Part shown: in pieces, positions 46,697-56,126 of the stretch
Position numbering within the stretch: the first letter of the stretch is position 1
Layout: every line of letters starts with the position of its first letter
Assembly (NCBI RefSeq): GCF_013376095.1
Contig: NZ_JAAMFN010000014.1
Span: 1-64,000 of the forward strand
Direction of reading: 5' to 3'
Source of the DNA: Arthrobacter sp. SDTb3-6
GTDB taxonomy: Bacteria; Actinomycetota; Actinomycetes; Actinomycetales; Micrococcaceae
Length of the DNA stretch: 64,000 nt
Program-made: the position numbers and the translations under genes
Notes under the pieces: generated by a model
The model's database searches: none
The model's input: the letters and a program-made list of their open reading frames with translations, nothing else
Told to the model about the DNA's origin: nothing

Positions 46697-46762
46697 GACG
46701 CCTCCTTCTTTACGCTTAGTTGTGTTTCATGTGGTGGTTTCGGCAAGCTCAACCACCGGATC

Positions 46763-46822
46763 GGCGGCGGCCGGGCCGCCCTGGTCGCGACAAGCGCGAC
46801 CAACGGGTGCCCGGCCGCCGCC
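46763..46822 (-). repeat. Two-tier hairpin between grpE and dnaJ
   Basis: Outer arms GGCGGCGGCCGGGC (46763-46776) and its exact complement (46809-46822); inner stem TGGTCGCG/CGCGACCA (46782-46802). It lies within the operon, in 134 bp that also carry GGTTTCGGCAAGCTCAACCA, a motif that resembles a dispersed Arthrobacter repeat. It could weaken or stabilise dnaJ-hspR mRNA. Confidence 0.65.
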
Positions 46823-46830
46823 GGATGCGG

Positions 46831-47421
46831 TTATTCAGGTACGGAAACAACCACCTGGGCGGCGCGCAGCACGCGTTCGCCGGACCTGTAGCCGTTGCGC
46901 AGCACCTGGCTGACGGTGTCAACTTCAACATCGCTGCCCGGCTGCTGGATGAGCGCCTCATGGACGGTCGGGTCAAACGGGACGCCGGTGGCGTCGATCC
47001 GTTCCAGCCCGTACGTCTGGAGCGCGGCTTCCAGCTTGCCCGCGATCGCGGCAAACGGCCCGTCCACGATGTCGCCGTGGGCCCGGCCCGCGTCGATGTC
47101 GTCAAGCACCGGAAGCAGCGAGTTCAGCACGCCGATGACCGCCATCTGGCCGGCCACCGCCCGGTCGCGCTCGACGCGCTTGCGGTAGTTGACGTACTCG
47201 GCCTGGAGGCGAAGGAGGTCATTCTTCAACTCCGCGGCCTCCGCCTTGTCGGTGCCCTGCGCCACGGAGCCCTCGGCCGGGACCTCAACGTCGTTGAGGA
47301 TATCCTCGGCCTGGGAGAGCGCGTCGCCGTGGGTCTCGACAGGCCCGACCTCCGGAGTGGCACGCTCAACCGACGGATCGTTCTCCGGCTTGCCCTCTTC
47401 GGGGTTTACGGATTCAGACAT
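46831..47421 (-). CDS. grpE: GrpE nucleotide-exchange factor
   Basis: 196 aa. An acidic, disordered N-terminus (about 1-55), a long coiled coil (LKNDLLRLQAEYVNYRKRVE) and the beta domain ending VDTVSQVLRNGYRSGERVLR, the GrpE signature. GrpE releases ADP from DnaK. Its ATG at 47421 is 2 nt after the dnaK stop, so translation is coupled. Confidence 0.96.
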   Translation of the reverse strand: MSESVNPEEGKPENDPSVERATPEVGPVETHGDALSQAEDILNDVEVPAEGSVAQGTDKAEAAELKNDLLRLQAEYVNYRKRVERDRAVAGQMAVIGVLNSLLPVLDDIDAGRAHGDIVDGPFAAIAGKLEAALQTYGLERIDATGVPFDPTVHEALIQQPGSDVEVDTVSQVLRNGYRSGERVLRAAQVVVSVPE

Positions 47422-47423
47422 GG

Positions 47424-49304
<1,881 letters not shown>

Positions 49305-49368
49305 TCATGGACCGCTGCCTGAACAAGTCGGCCACCGTGGCGGTGTCCGGGTCGCCCAACCAGCGGGT

Positions 49369-49389
49369 ATTGAGCGTTCTGGACTCAAC
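49369..49389. promoter_or_regulatory. Second HAIR box of the dnaK operon
   Basis: ATTGAGC-N7-ACTCAAC, one arm slightly degenerate. Its centre is 52 bp, about five helix turns, from that of the main box, on the dnaK side. Confidence 0.7.
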
Positions 49390-49418
49390 TTTACTCAGCC
49401 TCGCTTCCATGTCAAACG

Positions 49419-49443
49419 AAGTTGAGTGTAGTTGACTCAACTT
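49419..49443. promoter_or_regulatory. Main HAIR box of the dnaK operon
   Basis: AAGTTGAGT-N7-ACTCAACTT, perfectly symmetric nine-base arms. It is the best HspR site in the window. Confidence 0.88.
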
Positions 49444-49532
49444 TCACTCAGGGCGTACCGGCACGACGCCGGCCGGGTCCGCGCTCCGGGCAGCTCTGGC
49501 CTGTGGGGCCCAGCGGGCGTAGGCTCCCGACC

Positions 49533-50357
49533 ATGAACGCTCAAAACGCCGGCGGTTCCGGCGACGTCTACACGCACGGCCACCACGAAAGCGTGCTGCG
49601 CTCGCATGCCTCCCGGACGGCGGCAAATTCGGCCGCCTACCTGATTCCGCACCTGACCCATGGCCTCCGCGTCCTGGACGTGGGGTCCGGGCCGGGCACC
49701 ATCACGGCCGACTTTGCCCTGCTGGTGGCCCCCGGGGAGGTGCTGGGCCTGGACCGCTCCCCCGAGGTGGTGGCGGCGGCCACGGCCCTGGCCGCCGAGC
49801 GGCGCCTGGCGAACCTGACCTTTGACACGGGGGACGTCTACAGCCTCGACTTCCCCGATGACACCTTCGACGTGGTGCACGCCCACCAGGTCCTCCAACA
49901 CCTGACCGACCCGGTGGAGGCGCTGCGTGAGATGCGCCGGGTGGCTAAGCCAGGGGGGATCGTGGCGGTGCGCGACGCCGATTTCCACGGCATGTCCTGG
50001 TACCCGCAGCTGCCGGAACTGGACGAGTGGATGGACGTATACCAGCGGGTGGCGCGGCACAACAATGCCGAGCCCGACGCCGGGCGGCGCCTGGTCCACT
50101 GGGCCCGGGCCGCGGGGCTGGCCGACATTGCCCCGTCGTCGGCCAACTGGCTCTACGCCACCGACGACCAGCGCGCCTGGCTGTCCGGGGTGTGGGCGGA
50201 CCGGGTGGAAAAGTCCGCGTTTGCCGACCAGGCCTTCGCGTACGGGATGGCCGACGCCGCCGGGCTGGCACAGCTCGCCGCCGGCTGGCGCCGCTGGGGT
50301 GCCGCCCCGGACGGCTGGTTCCTCATGCCCAACGGCGAGATCATCGCCCGCGCCTGA
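49533..50357 (+). CDS. Class I SAM-dependent methyltransferase
   Basis: 274 aa. Rossmann-type motifs: VLDVGSGPGTITADFA (SAM loop), VLGLDRSPE, TFDTGDVYSLDFPDDTFDVV and EMRRVAKPGGIVAVRDADF. The layout is that of UbiE/Coq5-like small-molecule methyltransferases; the substrate is unknown. TAGGCT ends 7 nt before ATG 49533 (leaderless). The downstream TMEM175-like gene starts 26 nt after its stop. Confidence 0.88.
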   Translation: MNAQNAGGSGDVYTHGHHESVLRSHASRTAANSAAYLIPHLTHGLRVLDVGSGPGTITADFALLVAPGEVLGLDRSPEVVAAATALAAERRLANLTFDTGDVYSLDFPDDTFDVVHAHQVLQHLTDPVEALREMRRVAKPGGIVAVRDADFHGMSWYPQLPELDEWMDVYQRVARHNNAEPDAGRRLVHWARAAGLADIAPSSANWLYATDDQRAWLSGVWADRVEKSAFADQAFAYGMADAAGLAQLAAGWRRWGAAPDGWFLMPNGEIIARA

Positions 50358-50383
50358 CAGCCCGACCAAACATCGGGGCCCGC

Positions 50384-50968
50384 ATGGAGAAGAACCGGCT
50401 CGAGGCGCTCAGCGACGGCGTCCTGGCGATCATCATCACCATCATGGTGCTGGAGTTCAAGACCCCGGGGACGGCCGACTGGGCGGGGCTGGCCAGCATC
50501 CTGCCGTCGCTGCTGAGCTACCTGCTGAGCTTCATTTACATCGGCATCTACTGGAACAACCACCACCACATGATCAAGCTGGCGGACGGGGTGAGCGGCG
50601 GCATCCTGTGGGCGAACCTGCACCTGCTGTTTTGGCTGTCCCTGGTGCCGTTCATGACGCGCTGGATGGATGAGTCCGGGTTTGCCGTGGTGCCGGTCTT
50701 CATTTACGGCGTCAACCTGCTGCTGGCGGCCGTCGCCTACGCCATCCTGCAGGCGGGCTTCATCCGCCAGCAGGGCCCGGGCGGGCGCCTGGCCGGTGCC
50801 CTGGGGCGGAACGTCAAGGCGCGCATCTCCCCCGCCATCTACATTACGGGGTGCGCCCTGTCCTTCGTTTCGCCCGCCTTCGGGCTGGCCGCCTACGCCG
50901 TGGTGGCGGCCATTTGGCTGGTGCCGGACCGGGGGATGGAGCGCATGCTGCAAAGCGGCGGGGACTAG
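50384..50968 (+). CDS. TMEM175-family (DUF1211) membrane protein
   Basis: 194 aa with about six hydrophobic segments. RLEALSDGVLAIIITIMVLE is the family's RxxxFSDGVxAI motif, with Leu in place of the usual Phe; NNHHHMIKLADGV is the conserved His-rich loop. Bacterial TMEM175 proteins are K+-permeable channels. ATG at 50384. Its end overlaps the converging DinB gene by 4 nt. Confidence 0.85.
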   Translation: MEKNRLEALSDGVLAIIITIMVLEFKTPGTADWAGLASILPSLLSYLLSFIYIGIYWNNHHHMIKLADGVSGGILWANLHLLFWLSLVPFMTRWMDESGFAVVPVFIYGVNLLLAAVAYAILQAGFIRQQGPGGRLAGALGRNVKARISPAIYITGCALSFVSPAFGLAAYAVVAAIWLVPDRGMERMLQSGGD

Positions 50969-51492
50969 CCGTCCGCGCCCAGGGACAGCTGCTTCGCGTG
51001 GAAGTCGAAGTGCAGTGTCGGGTAGGCGTACACGTCCGCCAGGGTCATGGACGGCCGGAAGAAGGGGTCCCAGCGGCCGGGGAAGTCCATGGTCCTGGCC
51101 AATGACGCCGGCGACTCACGTTCCAGCGCGGCCGCCAGGTGGCGTGTGGTGGCGTGCATCTTCCGTGCCATCCGCCGGCGGTTGAACACGAGTGCGGCGG
51201 CGCGCGAGCCCCAAAAATTGACCGTGTCAAAGGGCCCCGTGGAGGCGTCCAGGGCGCGGGCGAACGCCCTGCCCCAGGGCCGCGGGAGGCGGCTGACGGC
51301 CTTGACGAGCGGCACCAGCGTCCGCACCACCAGGTACCCGAAGACCATGTGAAACAGCAGTTCCTCATTGCTCCAGCGGGTCCCGGCACTGCGCGCCTTC
51401 AATTGGGCGGGGGTTGCCCCGGCCAGGTAGGCGTCCAGTTCGCGGCAGGCGCGCCGGTAATCCGCAGTGGTCCGCTCCCCCCGCACGTCCAT
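50965..51492 (-). CDS. DinB-like four-helix protein
   Basis: 175 aa. An N-terminal helix with YRRACRELDAYLAG, RWSNEELLFHMVFG with a His at a metal-ligand position, and a C-terminal HFDFHAKQL with two more His residues suit the DinB/YfiT fold, often a thiol-dependent (mycothiol or bacillithiol) transferase. As last gene of the acr3-arsC unit it could act in thiol chemistry, but this is inferred from position. ATG 51492 lies 8 nt after the preceding gene. Confidence 0.65.
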   Translation of the reverse strand: MDVRGERTTADYRRACRELDAYLAGATPAQLKARSAGTRWSNEELLFHMVFGYLVVRTLVPLVKAVSRLPRPWGRAFARALDASTGPFDTVNFWGSRAAALVFNRRRMARKMHATTRHLAAALERESPASLARTMDFPGRWDPFFRPSMTLADVYAYPTLHFDFHAKQLSLGADG

Positions 51493-51500
51493 GGGATGCC

Positions 51501-51830
51501 TTAGCCTGCGCTGCCGGCGGATCCAGCCACCGCGGCGCGGATGGCGCCGCGCAGCGTTTCCAGCCCGGGCTGCCCCGCCAGGCCGTCCGGGGTTGCGTAA
51601 ACGCGGCACGTCACGGCCGGCTCGGTGTCCACCGGGAAAAGGTCCTTCCCGTCAATGGTGAACGTCGGCGAGCCGTGGAAGCGGAGGGCGGCGGCGTCCT
51701 CGTCGGTGTCAATCTCGCGTACGGCCGGCGCTGCCGGGCCCAGGCCTTCCAGCGTCAGGGCGTCGGCAAACAGCACGCGGGCGGAGGCGCCGTGCGGGCA
51801 ACCGGGGATGGCGCGCACTTCAAATTCCAT
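51501..51830 (-). CDS. Small thioredoxin-fold protein of the ars cluster
   Basis: 109 aa. IPGCPHGASARVLFADAL (Cys in a short redox-type loop) and FHGSPTFTIDGKDLFPV (cis-Pro strand) are typical of the small DF-type (seleno)proteins and alkylmercury-lyase-like thioredoxin folds seen in actinobacterial metal operons. The gene lies 27 nt after arsC on the same strand, so a role as thiol or metalloid partner is plausible, not shown. ATG 51830. Confidence 0.65.
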   Translation of the reverse strand: MEFEVRAIPGCPHGASARVLFADALTLEGLGPAAPAVREIDTDEDAAALRFHGSPTFTIDGKDLFPVDTEPAVTCRVYATPDGLAGQPGLETLRGAIRAAVAGSAGSAG

Positions 51831-51857
51831 GTTTTCATTGTCCCGCTTAAACGCCGC

Positions 51858-52265
51858 TTAAGGCAGCAATTCGGCAACCAGGGCCTGGATGCGGGACTTG
51901 ATGTCGTCGCGGATGGGCCGGACGGCGTCCACGCCCTGCCCGGCTGGGTCCGGCAGGTCCCAGTCCTCGTAGCGTTTGCCGGGGAACACGGGGCAGGTGT
52001 CGCCGCAGCCCATGGTGATGACGACGTCGGACGCCTTCACGGCATCGGCGGTCAGCACCTTGGGGGTCCCGGCGGACAGGTCGATGCCGTCCTCGGCCAT
52101 GGCAGCCACGGCGGCCGGGTTGACCGAACCAGCGGGTTCCGAACCGGCCGAGCGGACCTCAATGGCGCCGCCGGAGAGGGCGGTGAGGTACGCGGCGGCC
52201 ATCTGGGAACGCCCGGCGTTGTGCACGCAGACGAACAGGACGGAGGGTTTCTTGGCGGTGTCCAT
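51858..52265 (-). CDS. arsC: Arsenate reductase, LMW-phosphatase type
   Basis: 135 aa. VLFVCVHNAGRSQMAAAYL holds the CX5R loop; later TMGCGDTCPVFPGKRYEDWD supplies the second and third Cys context, then LPDP. It reduces arsenate to arsenite for export by Acr3, with mycothiol or thioredoxin as likely reductant. AAGGAG, which overlaps the acr3 stop, sits 4 nt before ATG 52265. A much longer frame covering this gene and the region upstream is an artefact. Confidence 0.93.
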   Translation of the reverse strand: MDTAKKPSVLFVCVHNAGRSQMAAAYLTALSGGAIEVRSAGSEPAGSVNPAAVAAMAEDGIDLSAGTPKVLTADAVKASDVVITMGCGDTCPVFPGKRYEDWDLPDPAGQGVDAVRPIRDDIKSRIQALVAELLP

Positions 52266-52273
52266 GGTTCTCC

Positions 52274-53353
52274 TTAGTGGGTGAAGAAGCGCTTGCGGGA
52301 CCACAGGGCGGCGTAGACCAGTGCGACCAGGGCCGGCACCTCGATCAGGGGGCCGACGACGCCGGCCAGGGCCTGCCCGGAGGTGACGCCGAAGGTGCCT
52401 ATCGCGACGGCGATGGCGAGCTCGAAGTTGTTCCCGGCTGCCGTAAACGCGAGGGTGGTGGTCTTGGCGTAGCCCAGCTTCAGGGCCCGGCCGGCAACCA
52501 TGCCGGCGCCAAAAACCACCGCGAAGTAGACCAGCAGCGGCAGCGCGATCCGGGCGACGTCCAGCGGCCGGGAGGTGATGGCGCCGCCCTGGAGGGCAAA
52601 GAGCAGCACAATCGTGAACAGCAGCCCGTACAGCGCCCATGGGCCCAGTTTCGGCAGGAACGTCCCCTCGTACCAGTCGCGGCCCCGGACCTTTTCGCCA
52701 ATGGTGCGGGTCAGGAAACCTGCCAACAGCGGAATTCCGAGGAAGACCAGCACCGAGGCCGTGATGGCCAGGAAGGAAAAGTCGGCGGCCGTCGTCGGAA
52801 GCCCCAACCAGGCGGGCAGCACCTGCAGGTAGAACCAGCCCAGGGCGCCGAAGGCGGCGACCTGGAAGACGGAGTTGATGAGCACCAGCACGGTGGCGGC
52901 CTCCCGGTCCCCGCAGGCGAGGTCGTTCCAGACCATGACCATGGCGATGCACCGGGCCAGGCCCACAATGACCAGGCCCGTGCGGTACTCGGGCAGGTCG
53001 GGGAGGAAGATCCAGGCCAGGGCGAACATGAACGCCGGCGCCAGCACCCAATTCAGCACCAAGGAGGTGGCCATCAGCCGGCGGTCCGCCGCCACCCGCC
53101 CGGTCTCGTTGTAGCGGACCTTCGCCAGCACCGGATACATCATGACCAGCAGGCCCACGGCGATCGGCAGGGACACCGACCCGAGCTTGGCCGCATCCAG
53201 GACGGCTCCCAGGCCCGGAATGAACCTGCCCAGCAGCAGCCCCGCGGCCATGGCCGCCACGATCCAGGCCGGCAGCAGCCTGTCCAGGGTGGAGAGCCTG
53301 CCTGCGACGGCGGAGCCGCCGTCGGGCGGGCGGGTGGCGGTTGGTATGGTCAC
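52274..53353 (-). CDS. acr3: Acr3-type arsenite exporter
   Basis: 359 aa, ten hydrophobic segments. LARCIAMVMVWNDLACGDRE contains the Acr3 Cys, and TLAFTAAGNNFELAIAVAIG is the second family signature. It extrudes arsenite through the membrane. GTG at 53353 has AGGAG just upstream; an ATG frame from 53398 would translate the CACTG repeat and is rejected. It is the first gene of acr3-arsC-thioredoxin-fold-DinB, read from the shared ars promoter region. Confidence 0.92.
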   Translation of the reverse strand: MTIPTATRPPDGGSAVAGRLSTLDRLLPAWIVAAMAAGLLLGRFIPGLGAVLDAAKLGSVSLPIAVGLLVMMYPVLAKVRYNETGRVAADRRLMATSLVLNWVLAPAFMFALAWIFLPDLPEYRTGLVIVGLARCIAMVMVWNDLACGDREAATVLVLINSVFQVAAFGALGWFYLQVLPAWLGLPTTAADFSFLAITASVLVFLGIPLLAGFLTRTIGEKVRGRDWYEGTFLPKLGPWALYGLLFTIVLLFALQGGAITSRPLDVARIALPLLVYFAVVFGAGMVAGRALKLGYAKTTTLAFTAAGNNFELAIAVAIGTFGVTSGQALAGVVGPLIEVPALVALVYAALWSRKRFFTH

Positions 53354-53370
53354 GGGTCTCCTGGTGCCGG

Positions 53371-53400
53371 CACTGCACTGCACTGCACTGCACTGCACTC
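53371..53400. repeat. Pentanucleotide repeat in the acr3 leader
   Basis: Five perfect CACTG units and a sixth ending CACTC. It lies in the predicted 5' leader of acr3, between the -10 (53421-53426) and the ribosome binding site. Confidence 0.9.
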
Positions 53401-53407
53401 ATTGATG

Positions 53408-53464
53408 GTTGTCGATACACAGTATCGGCCGCCATATCGACAACTGTCAATGTAGCGGCATAAT
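53408..53464. promoter_or_regulatory. Divergent ars promoters with ArsR dyad
   Basis: Minus strand (acr3): TTGACA (53450-53445), 18-nt spacer, GATACT (53426-53421). Plus strand (arsR): CATAAT (53459-53464), 6 nt before the arsR ATG, so leaderless. The dyad GTTGTCGAT (53408-53416)/ATCGACAAC (53436-53444) and the smaller CGATA-N5-TATCG inside it overlap both promoters, as expected for ArsR repression. Confidence 0.75.
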
Positions 53465-53470
53465 GGACGC

Positions 53471-53821
53471 ATGAACACTGCGCCCCTGTCGGCCCCCGCC
53501 ACGGACTCCCACTGTTGTGTGCCGAGCGGCCGGCCCGCCCTCGACGCAGCGGAAGCGCAGCGTCGCGCCCGGGTCCTGAAGGCATTGTCCGATCCCGGCC
53601 GGCTGCGGCTGCTCTCGATTGTCAAGGCGGCCGACGGCGGCGGGGCCTGCGTCTGCGACCTCACCGAGCCGCTGGAGCTGGGCCAGCCCACCGTGTCCCA
53701 CCACCTGAAGGTCCTGCTGGACGCCGGGCTGCTGCACCGCGAGAAGCGCGGCACGTGGGCCTACTACTCCCTGGTGCCCGGAGCCCTCGAGGCAGCGTCC
53801 GAAAGCATCACGGGCCTGTGA
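53471..53821 (+). CDS. arsR: ArsR arsenite-responsive repressor
   Basis: 116 aa winged helix. RVLKALSDPGRLRLLSIV, then ACVCDLTEPLELGQPTVSHH, where the CVC pair matches the As(III) site in the recognition region of ArsR, and a wing (REKRGTWAYYSL). An extra HCCVP motif near residue 14 could add thiolate ligands. It releases the divergent ars promoters when arsenite binds. Its stop overlaps the next gene's GTG. Confidence 0.93.
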   Translation: MNTAPLSAPATDSHCCVPSGRPALDAAEAQRRARVLKALSDPGRLRLLSIVKAADGGGACVCDLTEPLELGQPTVSHHLKVLLDAGLLHREKRGTWAYYSLVPGALEAASESITGL

Positions 53822-54315
53822 GCACCGCACTTCGGGACATGGCGGCGGGCGACTGGGACGCCGTCGAACGCATCTACGCTGCGGGGATCGCCGGCGGCAG
53901 CGCCACCTTTGCCGAGTCCCCGCCGCCGTGGGAGGAGTTCCTGGCCACCCGGATCCCCGGACTCAGCCTGGTCGCGGTGGACGGCAGCGGTGCGGTGCTG
54001 GGCTGGGCCGCGGCGACGCCCACGTCGACGCGGGACGTCTACCGGGGCGTCATTGAGCATTCCGTCTACGTCGATCCCGCCGCGGCCGGCCGGGGCGTGG
54101 GCGGGGCGTTGCTGCGGGGCCTCGCCGGGCGGGCCCGCGCGCTGGGATATTGGACCATCCAGTCATCCATCCTGGCCGAAAACCCGGCCAGCCTGGCCCT
54201 GCACGGGAAGGCAGGGTTCCGCACAGTGGGCCGCCGCGAGCGCATCGGCCTTATGAGCTACGGGCCGTACGCGGGTTCGTGGCGGGACACGATCCTGGTG
54301 GAGCTGCGGCTGTAG
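53818..54315 (+). CDS. arsN1: GNAT acetyltransferase, ArsN1/phosphinothricin type
   Basis: 165 aa. Motifs match phosphinothricin acetyltransferases: YAAGIAGGSATFAESPPPWE, YRGVIEHSVYVDP, GRGVGGALLRGL (acetyl-CoA loop), NPASLALHGKAGFRTVGRRE and WRDTILVELR. In ars operons such enzymes (ArsN1) acetylate arsinothricin, an organoarsenical antibiotic. GTG at 53818 overlaps the arsR stop (GTGA), so expression follows arsR. The ars context favours ArsN1 over a general Pat; the activity is inferred. Confidence 0.82.
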   Translation: MSTALRDMAAGDWDAVERIYAAGIAGGSATFAESPPPWEEFLATRIPGLSLVAVDGSGAVLGWAAATPTSTRDVYRGVIEHSVYVDPAAAGRGVGGALLRGLAGRARALGYWTIQSSILAENPASLALHGKAGFRTVGRRERIGLMSYGPYAGSWRDTILVELRL

Positions 54316-54340
54316 GCGCCGCAGACCGTAGGATTGGCTG

Positions 54341-54961
54341 GTGCAATTCTCCTTGTGGCTGGCCCTTGCCGGTGCCGGCGCCATGATCAGCCTGACGCCC
54401 GGCGCGGGCGCCATCAACACCATGTCCAACGCCCTGGTCTCGGGGTTCCGCCGGTCCTTCTGGGGCATCCTGGGCCAGCAGCTGGCACTCGTGGTCCACG
54501 TGGTCATCGTCGCCGCCGGGGTGGGCCTGATAGTATCCAACTCGCCGTTCCTGTTCCACCTGATCCGGTATGCGGGCGCCGCCTACCTGGTCTATTTGGG
54601 TGTGCGGAAGATTCTGGCCAAGGCGGAGCAGCCGCAGGCCGGCGGCGCACCGGCCATTTTCGAGCCCGGGTTCTCGATGTTCCGCCGCGGGCTGTGGGTC
54701 AACCTGCTCAACCCCAAGGCCATTGTGTTCTTCCTGGCGTTCATGCCCCAGTTCATCCGGCCGGACCGGGCGCTGCTGCCGCAGTACGTGATCCTCACCG
54801 CAACCGTGGTGGCCATTGACATCATCGTCATGTGGTTCATTTTCGCGGCGGGCGCCAAACAGCTCAAACACCTGACCACCAGCGAACGCGGGCAGTTGAC
54901 CTTGAACCGGATCTTTGGCGTCCTGTTCATCGGCGTCGGCGTGCTGCTGGCGTTGGTGTAG
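54341..54961 (+). CDS. LysE-family exporter
   Basis: 206 aa, about six hydrophobic segments. SLTPGAGAINTMSNAL is the RhtB/LysE signature (normally PGP), and NLLNPKAIVFFLAFMPQF is the second hallmark. It exports amino acids or related metabolites. TAGGAT ends 6 nt before GTG 54341, so it has its own leaderless start although it sits 25 nt behind the ArsN1-like gene. Confidence 0.88.
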   Translation: MQFSLWLALAGAGAMISLTPGAGAINTMSNALVSGFRRSFWGILGQQLALVVHVVIVAAGVGLIVSNSPFLFHLIRYAGAAYLVYLGVRKILAKAEQPQAGGAPAIFEPGFSMFRRGLWVNLLNPKAIVFFLAFMPQFIRPDRALLPQYVILTATVVAIDIIVMWFIFAAGAKQLKHLTTSERGQLTLNRIFGVLFIGVGVLLALV

Positions 54962-55055
54962 CCGCGATGGGCAGTGCTGCCCATTGGCTCCCGCAGCCGG
55001 ACATGCTTGGCTGGAAGCCGACACGACAGACACACAGGCAGGGAAGGCGCCTTCG

Positions 55056-56081
55056 GTGAACGACACGATGCTCGGTGCAGACCCGCAACAACTGCGCGAC
55101 CTGGCCAAGGACTTTTCCCGCGCCGCCCAACAGCTCACGTTGCTCAGCACCTCGCTGACCCAGCGCGTCAACCGGCCAGGCGGCTGGAACGGCCCCGACG
55201 CGGACCGCTTCCGCAACGAGTGGAACACCAGCCTCCGCCAGAAGATCATGGCCGCGAACAAGTGCTTCGACGCCACGGCGGCGGCCCTGTTGCGCAACGC
55301 CACGGAGCAGGACCAAGCCAGCGCCGTGGACGGCCCCGGCGGCATGCCAGGCATCCCCGGCATCCCCGGCCTGCCGGGCCTGCCGGGCCTGCCGGGCCTC
55401 CCCGGCCTGCCGGGCTTCCCCGGCGGCACCACTCCACCGGGCCTGCTGGAGGCGCTGCTGACGAACGGGGTGCTGGGCCAAGGCGAAACGCTGGCCACCT
55501 GGTACACGGCACTGGCCGGCGGCACCAATGCACTGAACCTGGCCGGCAGCCTCCGGCTGGCCGGCAGTTTCGACTCCCTCGAGCAGGCCATGAAGGTTTC
55601 CCGCATGGCCGGGGCCTTCGCCACCTTGGACGACTTTGCGGCCGGCAGCAACTGGGGCGCGCTGACGCAGCGGGCCAGCCAGCTGATGGGCGACAGCGCC
55701 CTGGCCGGAAAGGTCGGTTCCCTGGCCGCCCCGCTCGAAACGGTCGGCAAGGCCCTGGGTCCTGCCGGTGCAGTCCTGGGCGTACTGACCGTCGGCACGG
55801 ACATCGCCAACGGCGACTACGGCCGCGCCGGCTATGACAGCGTGGTGACCGGCCTGGGCATCGCGGCGCTGTGCACGCCGCCGCCCGCCGACCTTGCCCT
55901 GGGGGCCGCGGCCGGCGCCATGGCCGTGGGGCAGCTGGCCTACGACCACATCCCCTTCGTGCACGACGCCGTTGACACCACCGTGGCCGCCGTGGGGGAC
56001 GCGGCCGGCGCGGTCGGGGACGCAGCCTCCGACCTTGGCCACGGGGTGGCCGAGGTGGCCAAGGACCTGTGGCCCTTTTGA
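55056..56081 (+). CDS. WXG100-like protein with collagen-like tract
   Basis: 341 aa. Residues 1-90 look like a WXG100 helical hairpin with a W-N-G turn (GGWNGPDADRFRNEW), the mark of type VII secretion substrates. Residues 96-122 are nine Gly-X-Pro triplets (GMP, GIP, GLP, GFP). The rest is helical and Gly/Ala-rich (glycine-zipper-like, GAAAGAMAVGQLAYD), without clear catalytic motif, ending in DLWPF. GTG at 55056 has GGGAAGG upstream. It leads a three-gene unit with a soluble protein and a two-helix membrane protein. No ESX core gene is in the window, so secretion is inferred. Confidence 0.7.
   Translation: MNDTMLGADPQQLRDLAKDFSRAAQQLTLLSTSLTQRVNRPGGWNGPDADRFRNEWNTSLRQKIMAANKCFDATAAALLRNATEQDQASAVDGPGGMPGIPGIPGLPGLPGLPGLPGLPGFPGGTTPPGLLEALLTNGVLGQGETLATWYTALAGGTNALNLAGSLRLAGSFDSLEQAMKVSRMAGAFATLDDFAAGSNWGALTQRASQLMGDSALAGKVGSLAAPLETVGKALGPAGAVLGVLTVGTDIANGDYGRAGYDSVVTGLGIAALCTPPPADLALGAAAGAMAVGQLAYDHIPFVHDAVDTTVAAVGDAAGAVGDAASDLGHGVAEVAKDLWPF
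55341..55421 (+). repeat. DNA encoding nine Gly-X-Pro collagen-like triplets
   Basis: Nine 9-bp units, mostly GGCCTGCCG or GGCATCCCC, with no interruption. The unit length is a multiple of three, so slippage changes tract length but not frame. Confidence 0.9.
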
Positions 56082-56126
56082 TCCGGCACCGGGAACATTC
56101 ATTTTCAATTGCAGGGAGAGAACACG

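Noticed and set aside
51858-53585. 575-aa frame running from upstream of acr3 into arsC
   Set aside because: Only the last 135 residues are real (ArsC). The rest reads acr3 in the wrong frame.
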